35,031 nt of DNA. It comes from an uncultured Caldisericota bacterium (GTDB taxonomy: Bacteria; Caldisericota; Caldisericia; Caldisericales; Caldisericaceae). Under the pieces are notes generated by a model. The model did no database searches. It had not been told where the DNA came from and saw only the letters and a list, made by a program, of their open reading frames with translations. Both the position numbers and the translations under genes were made by a program. The DNA is taken from NCBI GenBank assembly GCA_913055585.1, contig CAJXKN010000005.1, forward strand, positions 1 through 35,031, given 5' to 3'. Shown here piece after piece: positions 9,794 to 20,600 of the stretch (its first letter is position 1; each line of letters opens with the position of its first letter).

Positions 9794-11269
9794 ATGGATA
9801 AAGAAGTTGTAAATGAAGAAGTCTTAGAAAAAACGATTCGACGTGCAAGGGAAAGAAATATCATTATTCCTACTTATGAAGAGATGAGAGACCCGGAAAA
9901 AGTTCCAGAGGGTATCAAAGAGGAATTAAAGCATATAGGTCTGTGGGATCTTAATCCAAGAAATCTCTTCAGGATTACATGGAAAAATGAGCCTGTAAAA
10001 TTTGGAGGAGGGTTTGATGGCGTAAACTATGTGGAGATTCCTAAAGAACTTTCAGGTGTTGATGCAAGAATTCTTGTTTTAATAGGTAAGTTTTTCCCTA
10101 CTGGCTCGCATAAAGTTGGTGCAACGTTTGGTCCGCTTGTAGAGAAGCTTGTAAGAGGGGCATTTGATCCTACAAGCCAGAAAGCATTGTGGCCATCTAC
10201 AGGCAATTACTGCCGCGGTGGTGCATACGATTCTTATCTTTTATCCTGTCCAAGCATTGCAGTACTACCAGAGGGAATGTCAAAAGAACGGTTTGAATGG
10301 CTGAAGAAAGTAGGGGCAGAGATATATGCAACGCCAGGTGTAGAAAGTAATGTAAAAGAAGTATTTGATAAGACAAAAGAGCTTAAAGCAGAGAGGCCTG
10401 ATGAAATTGTTGTTTTAAACCAGTTTGAAGAGATTGGTAACGCTATCTGGCATTATGCTGTGACAGGACCTGCAATGGAGGAAGTGTACAATAAAGAGAA
10501 AAAAGAGAATCAAAAGCTCAGAGCTTTGTTCCTTACGCAGGGTTCAGCAGGTACACTGGGAAGCGGTAATTACCTAAGGGAAAAGTTTCCAACGATTAAG
10601 ATAGGTGCAGGCGAAGCAAAACAGTGTCCTACGCTTCTGTACAATGGATTTGGTGGCCATAGGATTGAGGGTATCGGTGATAAACATGTCCCCTGGATCT
10701 TTGACGTGAAAAACATTGATATGGTAGTTGATATTGATGATGAAGCCTGTATGCATATTGTAAGGTTATTCAATGAACCAGCAGGAAGAGAATACCTTAA
10801 AAAGCAAGGTGTAGATTCTGATATTGTATCCAAACTTGATCTTTTTGGTATATCATCCATTGCAAATATCCTTGGAGCAATTAAAATGGCAAAGTATTAT
10901 GAGATGACAGGAGACGATATTATTATTACAGTTGCGACGGATTCAATGGAACTATACGGCTCACGAATTAAGGAGCTACAAGAGCAGTATGGTACATACA
11001 AAGAGATTGATGCAGCAAAGGATTACGAGAGATATTTAATGGGTGCTACAACGGATTGGATGCTTGAACTTTCATATTGGGACAAAAAGAGGATGCATAA
11101 TCTCAAGTATTTTACCTGGATTGAGCAACAGGGGAAGAAAGTAGAAGAGCTAAATGAGCAGTGGTATAACGATAACTATTGGAAGGAAAAGTTTAATTCA
11201 TTCAGAAAGTGGGATGAATTAATTAAAGAATTCAACGAAAGAGTAGGATTAATTAAAAAATATCGTTAA
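9794..11269 (+). CDS. fold-type II PLP-dependent enzyme (cysteine synthase/TrpB-like superfamily, 'subunit beta' annotation type)
   Basis: FPTGSHKVGATFGPL (Schiff-base Lys context), STGNYCRGGAYDSYLL, LTQGSAGTLGSGNYLREKFP (glycine-rich phosphate loop). Specificity not assignable. Confidence 0.85.
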   Translation: MDKEVVNEEVLEKTIRRARERNIIIPTYEEMRDPEKVPEGIKEELKHIGLWDLNPRNLFRITWKNEPVKFGGGFDGVNYVEIPKELSGVDARILVLIGKFFPTGSHKVGATFGPLVEKLVRGAFDPTSQKALWPSTGNYCRGGAYDSYLLSCPSIAVLPEGMSKERFEWLKKVGAEIYATPGVESNVKEVFDKTKELKAERPDEIVVLNQFEEIGNAIWHYAVTGPAMEEVYNKEKKENQKLRALFLTQGSAGTLGSGNYLREKFPTIKIGAGEAKQCPTLLYNGFGGHRIEGIGDKHVPWIFDVKNIDMVVDIDDEACMHIVRLFNEPAGREYLKKQGVDSDIVSKLDLFGISSIANILGAIKMAKYYEMTGDDIIITVATDSMELYGSRIKELQEQYGTYKEIDAAKDYERYLMGATTDWMLELSYWDKKRMHNLKYFTWIEQQGKKVEELNEQWYNDNYWKEKFNSFRKWDELIKEFNERVGLIKKYR

Positions 11270-11274
11270 ATTTA

Positions 11275-11309
11275 TACAAGGGGGTAGCTTTTGTTACCCC
11301 CTTGTTTTT
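11275..11309 (+). terminator. Rho-independent terminator
   Basis: ACAAGGGGGTA-gcttttgt-TACCCCCTTGT followed by TTTT. Confidence 0.88.
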
Positions 11310-11339
11310 ACTTAAGATAATAAGAGGAAAATAAAATTT

Positions 11340-12350
11340 ATGAATAGGCAGAATAGATATTTTTATTTTTTGCTATTAGCATTTCTTATTGTTCTATTTC
11401 TTATATATGGTTATATTTTTCCAAATCTCTCTCCTGTATCTTTCCCAAAGAAGCAAAATTCAAGTCTCCTCACTGCAAAAGATGTACAACTATTCACAGA
11501 ACCAGACGATGGAAGGGGACCGATACTAAGTGCTATAAACAGTGCTAAGAAGAGCATAGATTTAGAGGTTTACATTCTGTCGGATAAAACTATTATTCGC
11601 TCATTGATTAGTGCAGAAAAAAGAGGAGTAGAGGTAAGGGTAATTCTGGAAGAACATCCATACAAAGGGTACGGAGCAAATAAAGAGACAAAAGATAAAC
11701 TTTCTCATTACGGAATTAGTACGAAGTGGTCAAATAGAGTGTACAGGTTCACTCATTCAAAATTTTTTGTTGTGGATGAAACGATAGGGTACATAATGAC
11801 ATTAAACCTCTCAAAAAGTTCCTTTACGAAAAATAGAGAATTTGGAATAATAACTAAAGATCCATTATACGTGAAAGAGCTTGAAAGGATTTTTCAATCC
11901 GATTGGCAGAGGAAGCCATATAGGCCTTTAAAATCTGCCCTTGTTGTAAGTCCTGAGAATTCCAGAATGAAACTCACAGATCTTGTAAAAAGTGCAAAAA
12001 AGGAAATTCTTATCTATGCAGAAGAGATAGAGGATAAAGATTTTGAGGATCTACTTGTTAAAAAAGCGAAAAGTGGGGTAAAGGTATATATTGTACTGGC
12101 AAATCCTGAATACATTGAAACAAATAGAGAAGCAGAAAAATATCTTTCAGCTTATCACATCCAATTGTCAACACCTTCCACTCCATTCATTCATGCAAAA
12201 GCTATTATAGTGGACAATTCTATAGCGTATGTGGGGTCTATTAATTTTTCTTCTACTTCTATGGATAAAAACAGGGAAGTTGGCATTATTACTTCCTCAA
12301 AAGATGCTGTTAATAAATTGATAGATACGTTTTTTGATGATTTTAGATAG
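11340..12350 (+). CDS. membrane-anchored/secreted phospholipase D-like protein
   Basis: N-terminal hydrophobic segment; two PLD HxK motifs: HSKFFVVDETIGYIMTLNLS and HAKAIIVDNSIAYVGSINFSSTSMDKNREVGI. Confidence 0.9.
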   Translation: MNRQNRYFYFLLLAFLIVLFLIYGYIFPNLSPVSFPKKQNSSLLTAKDVQLFTEPDDGRGPILSAINSAKKSIDLEVYILSDKTIIRSLISAEKRGVEVRVILEEHPYKGYGANKETKDKLSHYGISTKWSNRVYRFTHSKFFVVDETIGYIMTLNLSKSSFTKNREFGIITKDPLYVKELERIFQSDWQRKPYRPLKSALVVSPENSRMKLTDLVKSAKKEILIYAEEIEDKDFEDLLVKKAKSGVKVYIVLANPEYIETNREAEKYLSAYHIQLSTPSTPFIHAKAIIVDNSIAYVGSINFSSTSMDKNREVGIITSSKDAVNKLIDTFFDDFR

Positions 12351-12359
12351 GAGGGATTT

Positions 12360-13211
12360 ATGCTTAAATTAAAGAATGTTCGGCAGTGTTTTATGCCTGA
12401 TTCTCTTCAGGAAGCAGTAGATATTCTGAGAGATTCTCAAGGCAAAGCGGCAATTGTAGGTGGGGGATTGGATATTACAGTATTTCCTCGACCTTACATA
12501 GAGAAACTCATATTTTTGGACAAACTTCATTTAAATTACATAAAAGAAAAAAATAGTGAGATTAGAGTCGGGGCAACTGTCACTATTACAGATATGGAAA
12601 GGTCTTTATTGATAAAAAATTATTTAAGAGGCAGGGTAAAGGAAATACTCGGCGAAGTTGCAAGCCAGCTTTTAAGAAATCAAATTACCATTGGAGGTTC
12701 AATAGCAAGAGGGCATCCTTATTCTGATATTATTCCTCTTGTTTATGCTCTGAGAGGAAGAATTGTGCTGTCAGATGGGAAGGATGATGAAGAGCTACTC
12801 ATTGATGATTTTTACAGAGAAAACTTCAGGGAATTATTGAAAAACAAAATTGTTACAGAGATACGTTTGAAAAAATATGATGATTCGTATAGATTCGGAA
12901 TGAAAAGATTTGTGAGGAATGCAACGGACATTCCTTTGCTTAACGTTGCTCTGCTTATAAAGGTTGAAAAAAATATTATAAAAGATGCATCTATTTCTTT
13001 AGGTTCACGTCCTGGAATTGCATATCGTTTTATTAAAGGAGAAGAGTTTTTAAAGGGCAAAAAAATTACAAAAGAACTCGCAGAGGATTTTCAAGAATTT
13101 ACTGAGGAGAATGTGGATGTTGGTGGAGATGCACGACTCAGTAAAACATACAGAAAACACCTTGCAGGTGTCTATTCAAAAAATATACTGTTGAATTTAA
13201 TGGAGGTGTAA
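12360..13211 (+). CDS. molybdenum hydroxylase FAD-binding subunit (XDH/CO-DH family, medium)
   Basis: FMPDSLQEAVDILRD...AAIVGGGLDITVFPR; LLRNQITIGGSIARGHPYSDIIP matches FAD_binding_5. RBS GGAGGG. Confidence 0.92.
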   Translation: MLKLKNVRQCFMPDSLQEAVDILRDSQGKAAIVGGGLDITVFPRPYIEKLIFLDKLHLNYIKEKNSEIRVGATVTITDMERSLLIKNYLRGRVKEILGEVASQLLRNQITIGGSIARGHPYSDIIPLVYALRGRIVLSDGKDDEELLIDDFYRENFRELLKNKIVTEIRLKKYDDSYRFGMKRFVRNATDIPLLNVALLIKVEKNIIKDASISLGSRPGIAYRFIKGEEFLKGKKITKELAEDFQEFTEENVDVGGDARLSKTYRKHLAGVYSKNILLNLMEV

Positions 13212-13212
13212 A

Positions 13213-13680
13213 ATGAAAGTACACTATACGATAAATGGAGAAAAAAAGATATTTGAAATTAAGCCAGGTGAGGTACTTTTGGATGTGCTCCGGAGAAACG
13301 GATACTCTGAAGTAAAGGGTAACTGTTATATGGGGACCTGTGGAGCTTGTACCGTACTGATTGATGGTGTTCCGCATACAAGCTGTACTATACTTGCAGC
13401 AAAAGTTGATAATAAGAGCATTACAACGATAAAAGGCGTAGGCACTCTTCAACATCCGCATCCTCTGCAAAAAGCGTTTGTGGAAAAAGGTGCAGTACAG
13501 TGTGGTTTCTGTACGCCGGGTGCAATTCTTTCTGCCTATGCATTACTTAAAGAAAACCCTAATCCTACGGATGAAGAGATAAAAAAAGCGCTTGATGGGA
13601 ATGTATGCAGGTGTACGGGTTATGTGCAGCAGGTAGAGGCAGTAAAATTTAGCATAAAATTGCTTAAGGAGGAGAAATGA
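13213..13680 (+). CDS. molybdenum hydroxylase 2Fe-2S subunit (small)
   Basis: GNCYMGTCGACTVLIDGVPHTSC and QCGFCTPGAILSAYALL...GNVCRCTGYVQ, both 2Fe-2S cluster motifs. Confidence 0.96.
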   Translation: MKVHYTINGEKKIFEIKPGEVLLDVLRRNGYSEVKGNCYMGTCGACTVLIDGVPHTSCTILAAKVDNKSITTIKGVGTLQHPHPLQKAFVEKGAVQCGFCTPGAILSAYALLKENPNPTDEEIKKALDGNVCRCTGYVQQVEAVKFSIKLLKEEK

Positions 13681-16037
13681 AGGAATTTAAATATATTGGA
13701 AAGAATACGGATAAAAGAGATGCACTGTCGCTTGCAACAGGGCAACCGATGTTCGTAGATGATATAAGCTTGCCAAATATGCTTCAGGTAAAATTCCTCT
13801 ATTCTACCTATGCACATGCCATTATTGAGGATATTGATACAACAGAGGCTGAAAATTATCCCGGCGTAAAAATGGTACTCACATATAAAAATACACCTCA
13901 CATCATTCATACAACAGCTGGGCAGGGTTGGCCAGAACCTTCTCCTTATGATACGTATATGTTTAACAAAAAGGTGCGTTTTGTAGGTGATAGAGTTGCA
14001 GCAGTAGCGGCAGAAACAGAAGAGGAGGCAGCTGAAGCAATAAAATTAATAAAAGTAAAATACAGAGTCTTGCCTGCAGTTCTTGATATGAAGGATGCAA
14101 TGAAAGAAGGGGCTCCGATTATTCATGATGAAGAGGAAATAAAAGGTGCATACGATCCAAAACACAATCTTGCAGCACATATTTTTGTAAAAGCAGGTGA
14201 TATAGAAAAGGGTTTTAAAGAATCAGATGTTATAGTAGAGGAAACATTTGAAACGCAGTATGCACAGCACTGCCCTATTGAGCCGCATATAACAATTACG
14301 TATCTGGATGAATATGGGAGGATTGTTATCAGGACTTCTACACAGGTGCCCTTTCATGTAAGAAGGATTGTTGCACAGGCTTTGAATATTCCCGTACAAA
14401 AGATTAGGGTAATCAAGCCACGTATCGGCGGGGGCTTTGGTACAAAACAGGAAATCATTCTTGAGGAAGTATGTGCTTATATTACAATGAAAACAGGCAG
14501 ACCTGCACGTGCACTTTTTTCAAGAGAGGAAGAATTTATTTCTTCACGTACCAGGCATCCTATGCAGGTAAATGTAAAAATTGGCGCAAAGAAAGATGGT
14601 ACGTTTAATGCAATAAAGATGTATGTATTAAGCAATACTGGTGCGTATGGTACGCACGGTTTGACTGTTGCTTCTAACGCAGGCTCAAAAACACTTCCTC
14701 TGTACAATAAAGCTCCTAATGTAGAATTTACTGCTGATGTTGTATATACAAACCTGCCTGTCTCTGGTGCATACAGGGGGTATGGAGCAACACAGGGGTA
14801 TGCTGCGTTAGAGCAAGCTGTAGATGAAGTTGCATATAAATTAAAAATGGACCCTCTAAAAATAAGGAAAAAGAATCATATAAGGAGCGGTGAAACATCT
14901 CCTATTTTTAGAGCGCTTGGTGAGGGCAGGGAAGGTGTAACTCAATATATTCAGAGTTGTGCATTGGACGAGCTTATAGATAAAGGTGCTAAAGAGATTG
15001 GGTGGTTTGATAAATTTGGAAAACCAAAAAGAAAAGGAAATAAGGTAAGAGGTGTAGGTATGTCCATTCATATGCAGGGTTCCGGTATTCCTTTGATTGA
15101 TATGGGTGCTGCAACGCTCAAAATGAATGAGGATGGTTCATTTAATCTCACATATGGCGGTACGGACCTTGGCACAGGGTTGGATACTGTAGCTGCACAA
15201 ATTGTTGCAGAAACTTTGGGTATAAAACCGGAACAAGTCATTGTATATGCATCAGACACAGACCTTACTCCATTTGATGTAGGTGCATATGCATCAAGTG
15301 GTACGTTTGTGTCAGGTGGAGCTGTACTCAATGCAGCAATGAAAGTAAGAGAGCAAATATTTGATGTAGCAAAAGAAATGTTTGGTGAGTTTGATACAAA
15401 GAATTTTGTTTTGGAGAATGGGAAAGTTATAAGCAAAGCAACAGGTAAATCTGTTACTCTTTCCGAAATTGCATATCATACGCTCTATGTAAAGAATCAG
15501 CATCAGATTGCAGCAACAGGCTCATTTGTTTCTCCTTATTCACCGCCTCCGTTTGCAGCACATTTTGTTGAAATAGAAGTGGATGAAGAAACAGGCATTA
15601 TTACACCTATCAAATATGTGGCAGCAGTGGATTGTGGTGTACCTATCAATCCGGAGCTTGTAAGGGGACAGATTATTGGTGCTATAGTTAATGGATTGGG
15701 TTATGCACTGACAGAGGAATATAAATTTACGGATTCAGGGCGTATGGTAAACCCCAATTTTATGGAATACAAAATACCTTCTGCAAGAGATATTCCGGAG
15801 ATTGTTACAATTATTAATGAAACATATGAACCAACAGGCCCTTATGGTGCGAAATCTGTAGCAGAGATAAATATCAATGGACCTATTCCTGCTATCGGTA
15901 ATGCATTGTATAATGCATTGGGGATAAGATTGCACCAGACGCCGTATACACCTGAAAGAGTTCTTGAAGCGATAGAGGCAAAAAAACTATTGGATAAGGG
16001 AAAAGTATCTGAACCTATTGACCCTGAACAAGAGTAG
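13677..16037 (+). CDS. molybdenum hydroxylase molybdopterin-binding subunit (large)
   Basis: PRIGGGFGTKQEIILEEVCAY; SGAYRGYGATQGYAALEQAVDEVAYKL; GGTDLGTGLDTVAAQIVAETLG; YGAKSVAEININGPIPAIGNAL. Substrate not assignable. Confidence 0.94.
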   Translation: MKEFKYIGKNTDKRDALSLATGQPMFVDDISLPNMLQVKFLYSTYAHAIIEDIDTTEAENYPGVKMVLTYKNTPHIIHTTAGQGWPEPSPYDTYMFNKKVRFVGDRVAAVAAETEEEAAEAIKLIKVKYRVLPAVLDMKDAMKEGAPIIHDEEEIKGAYDPKHNLAAHIFVKAGDIEKGFKESDVIVEETFETQYAQHCPIEPHITITYLDEYGRIVIRTSTQVPFHVRRIVAQALNIPVQKIRVIKPRIGGGFGTKQEIILEEVCAYITMKTGRPARALFSREEEFISSRTRHPMQVNVKIGAKKDGTFNAIKMYVLSNTGAYGTHGLTVASNAGSKTLPLYNKAPNVEFTADVVYTNLPVSGAYRGYGATQGYAALEQAVDEVAYKLKMDPLKIRKKNHIRSGETSPIFRALGEGREGVTQYIQSCALDELIDKGAKEIGWFDKFGKPKRKGNKVRGVGMSIHMQGSGIPLIDMGAATLKMNEDGSFNLTYGGTDLGTGLDTVAAQIVAETLGIKPEQVIVYASDTDLTPFDVGAYASSGTFVSGGAVLNAAMKVREQIFDVAKEMFGEFDTKNFVLENGKVISKATGKSVTLSEIAYHTLYVKNQHQIAATGSFVSPYSPPPFAAHFVEIEVDEETGIITPIKYVAAVDCGVPINPELVRGQIIGAIVNGLGYALTEEYKFTDSGRMVNPNFMEYKIPSARDIPEIVTIINETYEPTGPYGAKSVAEININGPIPAIGNALYNALGIRLHQTPYTPERVLEAIEAKKLLDKGKVSEPIDPEQE

Positions 16038-16039
16038 TT

Positions 16040-16068
16040 ACAGGCACCGTTTGGTGCCTGTATTTTTT
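16040..16068. terminator. probably bidirectional terminator between the Mo-hydroxylase operon and pckA
   Basis: ACAGGCACC-gttt-GGTGCCTGT followed by ATTTTTT; it sits between converging genes and the T-tract overlaps the pckA stop codon. Confidence 0.75.
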
Positions 16069-17650
16069 AAATTTTTGGACCTGCCTGCTTTACTTCTTTT
16101 GGCACGTAACCTTCAAATTTCTCAAAGTTCTTTCTAAAGTTTTCTGCAAGTTTTGTAGCTGTTTCATCATAACTACTCTTGTCCTTCCAGGTATCTCTTG
16201 GGAATAGAATTTCTTTTGGGACAATGGAGTGAGGAATTTCTTCTGGAATCTTTAACCCAAAGAATGGCTCCTCTATGTATTTTACATTATCCAATTTTCC
16301 TTCTAAAGCTGCTCTTATCATTGCACGTGTATATGCAAGTTTTATTCTGCTCCCTGTACCGTATGGTCCACCACTCCAGCCTGTATTTACAAGAAAAACG
16401 TTTGTATGATGTTTTTCAATCCTTTCACCTAACATTTTTGCATAAACTGATGGATGTCTCATCATAAATGGTGCGCCAAAGCAAGCAGAGAAAGTAGGTA
16501 AGGGTTCAACAATGCCTGTTTCAGTGCCTGCAATCTTTGCTGTATAGCCGCTCATAAAATGATACATTGCTTGTTCTTTTGTTAACTTTGATATGGGAGG
16601 GACAACGCCAAATGCATCTGCAGTGAGGAAAAAAATGGTAGATGGAATAGGCCCTATGGCATCCAATTTTGCTCCATCTATATAGGAAAGAGGGATTGCT
16701 GCTCTTGTATTTTCCGTGTATTTTTTATCAGCATAGTCTGGTACTCTGTTATCTTTTACTACAACATTTTCCATCAATACACCAAAGCGTATAGCATTAA
16801 AAATGCGTGGTTCTTTTTCGGGCGTAATATTGATAACTTTTGCATACGATCCACCCTCTATATTAAATATACCCTTATCTGTCCAGCCATGCTCATCATC
16901 TCCTATCAATGTCCTTTCCGGGTCCATAGATATCGTTGTCTTTCCTGTACCTGATAATCCGAAGTATAGAGCTGACTTTCCATCCTTCCCTACATTTGCA
17001 GAGCAATGCATAGGAAAAATATTCTTTGCTGGAAGTAGGAAATTCATTATAGAGAACATTACCTTCTTTACTTCGCCGCCATACTTTGAACCTATCACCA
17101 GAGCAATCCTTTTATCAAAGTTAAACACAATAGCAACATCGGTGCGTACTCCATCAACCTGAGGAGATGCTTTACAGATAGGTACAGCAATTAATGTGAA
17201 ATCAGGAGGATTTTTTAGGTTTACATCCTTTTCTCCTGAAACAAACATATTCTCAGATAGCAAAGCGGTAGATGCAAAGTCCGTAATCACTCTAAGTGAT
17301 AAGCGTGCATTTTTATCATGGCCTACAAATCCGTCGTAAATGAAAATATCTTTGTTCTGCAAATATGTAGTGGCTCTTACGTATAATTTGTTGAATACAT
17401 CCTCCGTTGTTGGGATATTAATGTCACCCCAATCAATCTGATTATGGATGGACTGTTGATCAACAATGAACCTATCCTTGGGTGAGCGCCCCGTATTTTT
17501 ACCTGTAAGAATGTTTAGTGCGCCTTTATCCGTAAGAATCCCTTCTCCATTGCGGAGTGCAAATTCCACAAGTTCTGCACGGGTTAGATTTCTATACACA
17601 TTGCGTGTATTCACAATGCCCAGTTTCTCAATGCCAAATGTTTCTTTCAT
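16067..17650 (-). CDS. pckA: phosphoenolpyruvate carboxykinase (ATP)
   Basis: NILTGKNTGRSPKDRFIVD; YFGLSGTGKTTISMDPERTLIGDDEHGW; NTGWSGGPYGTGSRIKLAYTRAMI. Confidence 0.97.
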   Translation of the reverse strand: MKETFGIEKLGIVNTRNVYRNLTRAELVEFALRNGEGILTDKGALNILTGKNTGRSPKDRFIVDQQSIHNQIDWGDINIPTTEDVFNKLYVRATTYLQNKDIFIYDGFVGHDKNARLSLRVITDFASTALLSENMFVSGEKDVNLKNPPDFTLIAVPICKASPQVDGVRTDVAIVFNFDKRIALVIGSKYGGEVKKVMFSIMNFLLPAKNIFPMHCSANVGKDGKSALYFGLSGTGKTTISMDPERTLIGDDEHGWTDKGIFNIEGGSYAKVINITPEKEPRIFNAIRFGVLMENVVVKDNRVPDYADKKYTENTRAAIPLSYIDGAKLDAIGPIPSTIFFLTADAFGVVPPISKLTKEQAMYHFMSGYTAKIAGTETGIVEPLPTFSACFGAPFMMRHPSVYAKMLGERIEKHHTNVFLVNTGWSGGPYGTGSRIKLAYTRAMIRAALEGKLDNVKYIEEPFFGLKIPEEIPHSIVPKEILFPRDTWKDKSSYDETATKLAENFRKNFEKFEGYVPKEVKQAGPKI

Positions 17651-17688
17651 ATCACTCTCCTTCCATTCTGTTAAATTGGTTTATGTAT

Positions 17689-20600
17689 TTAACCGCTGTA
17701 GGTAATTTTGACAGTTCTTGTGTTTTTGTCCCACTCTACTGTACAGCCAAGATTTTCTGCAACGAATCGTATAGGTACGAATGTTCTATCATTTACAATG
17801 ATTGGACACACGGTATGATTTTTAGTATCTATCCATTCCGGCACATTATTCACCATTGCCATTGGTTTGTTAATCCATAGATTAATTACTGTGCCATTAA
17901 ATTGAATGGTCACTTCTCTTTCCTTGTCATTCCATAGGACTTCTCCACCTAAGGCTTCAACGATTACACGTATTGGCACAACGGTTCTATCCCATCCTTT
18001 TATGATAACGGGATATGTTCCCCTGCCAGGATCTATCTCCTGTTTAACACCGTTTACTGTCATATAAGGGTTTCCTATTTGTAATTCTATCACTATTCGC
18101 CTTTTTCCACTGAAATACACGACTTTTTTTACTACTGTTTCTTCTCCATCTTTTCCTATAGCTACTGCTTCAATAATGTTTTTTTTGGCGTTCAATATAA
18201 CAGTGCTATGAAATGTACCATCCGGGTTTGTATGAGTCAATATGCCATTGATTTTAAGCGTAGAACCTGGGGAAACTTTACCCGTAAATGAGAATGTTTG
18301 GTTCGTAGCGGTTATGCCATTTGCAAAATTCAGTAAGAGGTAAGGCTTCACGATAAATATTCCTTTACCGATTGAAACATTTATTTTTTCATCTAAAACA
18401 TTCTCTACGATTACGTTTTGAAGGATTAAATTATTTATGGAAACATTTTTGCCATTCAGTGTAATTACTGCAACGTCTCCACTCCCCGAGGTATAGGCTC
18501 TTCCTTTTTCCGAAACAGCAACGAGTATCTTTCCGTTAGCTTTTTTATATATCATTAAACCATCATTGAATAAATGACCTTTTTCTATTTTAATAAAAGA
18601 AATGTTATCTGGGTTATACATTAATGTAAAAGATATTCCTCGGATATCCTTTGCACCATTTATTACCACCTTTACAGATGCATTTTCTCCCTGTTTTACA
18701 TAGGCATCAGTAATGCTCAGTTCAGGTGGCAAATTTGTTGAAACTGTAATATTTGCTGAAACAAATTTAGCAATATTATGCAAAGAAGATATTTCTATCG
18801 TTACTTTAGATGTTCCTATTTCTTTCCCAGTATATACGGAGAGTATTACTTTTTTCTCCTCGTTAGGTGATAGTGCTACTGTTGTAGTAGATAATGATGC
18901 ACTCCACTGTAATGGTATATCTTTTATGGAGATATTATACGTATCACTTTTTGCTCCTGTGTTTACTATATCAATAGTAAGATTAATCTTGCTGTTTGGC
19001 CTTACTGTTTCCTTATTTGGATACAAAGATACGGAAAAATCGTAGTTTGTGCTGGTTGTTTCTTCTAAAAGTACACGGACAATATTATGGAAGCAGTCGG
19101 TCACAAGAAAGGTATCGTCCTCTATTTCGATAGATGCTATTTCATAGAATATTCTTTCGCTCTGGTAGAGTAAGGTTCCTCCTTTACTGAATACAGATAT
19201 CCTACCATTTTCTGTATCTGTAACGACAATATCATCATTTTTATCAACTCCTACATCTTCTGGAACATAGAATTGCATTTTTCCCCTTCCTCCGCCTTCG
19301 CCAATCGTAGAAAACTCAACAAATTTATTATTGTAGCAATGAATTTTGTTATCATAAATAGAGCTTATATAGAAATTTCCCTTTGTATCTTCTGCAATAC
19401 CTGAAGGAAGTTTACATACAGGAATGATTTTAATAATGTTTCCGTTGCTATCGAATTTTACTATACTATCCTTATTGAACATCGTAGCGTAAAAATATCC
19501 ATCTTTTCCTTCTATAATTTTTCTAATTTCTCCGAGACGACCATCGTATATCATATTTTTTAAGCTGCCATTCTCGTTAAGAATTGCAATTCCTCCGTTC
19601 AATCCTACGTATAATTTGCCTTTTTTATCAGATAGTATACTAAATGCTTCAGGAAATGCTTTTCCATTTAACTCTTTGATACGCTTAATGAATGTCCCTG
19701 AAGGTGAGAATTGCGCAAGCTCGCTTGAGTCAAAACCTCCATAATTTACTACCCAAATGTTTCCTTTTCCATCCAATGTTGCACTGGTGGGATTTGTAAG
19801 CCTTGCTTTTGCATCCTGTGGAAAATCTTTTTTTTCTAAAAAGATGCCTGTTTCACTGAATACAGTGAGCCTCTCGCCTGTAGGTTGACCAAATGGTGCT
19901 TCTGAATCACTATCCCAGTAATAATAACCTGCATCCATTACGTATATATTATAAGATCTGTCTACTGCAATACCTGCAGGTGTAAGCAAGGCACCATCTT
20001 TCTGATTGGGATAAGTCTTAGCTACTCTCCCTATTGTTTTTATGTATGCACCATTAGATGCATACTCAACAATTTTACCCTGTTCATTCTGTCCTCTTGA
20101 AAGCCCCCTATCGGAAACAAAGATATTACCATCCATATCTACCGCAACATCCGAAGGAAATAACAGTTCTTTTCCATCAATTGTAAGTAATATTCTCAAA
20201 TTTTTATCAAATTTATATATCGTTTTATTACTCATACTTACTGCGTAGATGTTGTCTTTACTGTCCGATGTGAGACCTCCTGGGTAATCGATGCTTACTG
20301 ATTTTATAATATTCCCGTTCGTATCCATCTTGTATATTCGACCTGCAAAATAGTCTGATACAAAGATGTATCCGCTTGATACGGCAACACCAGTAGGTGT
20401 ATTAAGACTACCTTTGCCAAGCGTTTTCATAAATGAGCCGTTACTTCCGAAAACCTGTACATCTCCGCCCAATGCATCTGATACATAAAAAATACCGTTT
20501 TCGTAAGCAATATCCGTGGGGTAGATAAGTCTCTTTAAAGAGCCAAATGTAAAAACATTATCCAATGCACTGTCAAGTATATGTATTCTGCCATAAGAAT

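Noticed and set aside
11340-12350. PLD-like protein as a nuclease-based defence effector
   Set aside because: It has an N-terminal membrane/signal segment and two PLD motifs typical of exported phospholipase/cardiolipin-synthase-like proteins, with no defence-type neighbours.
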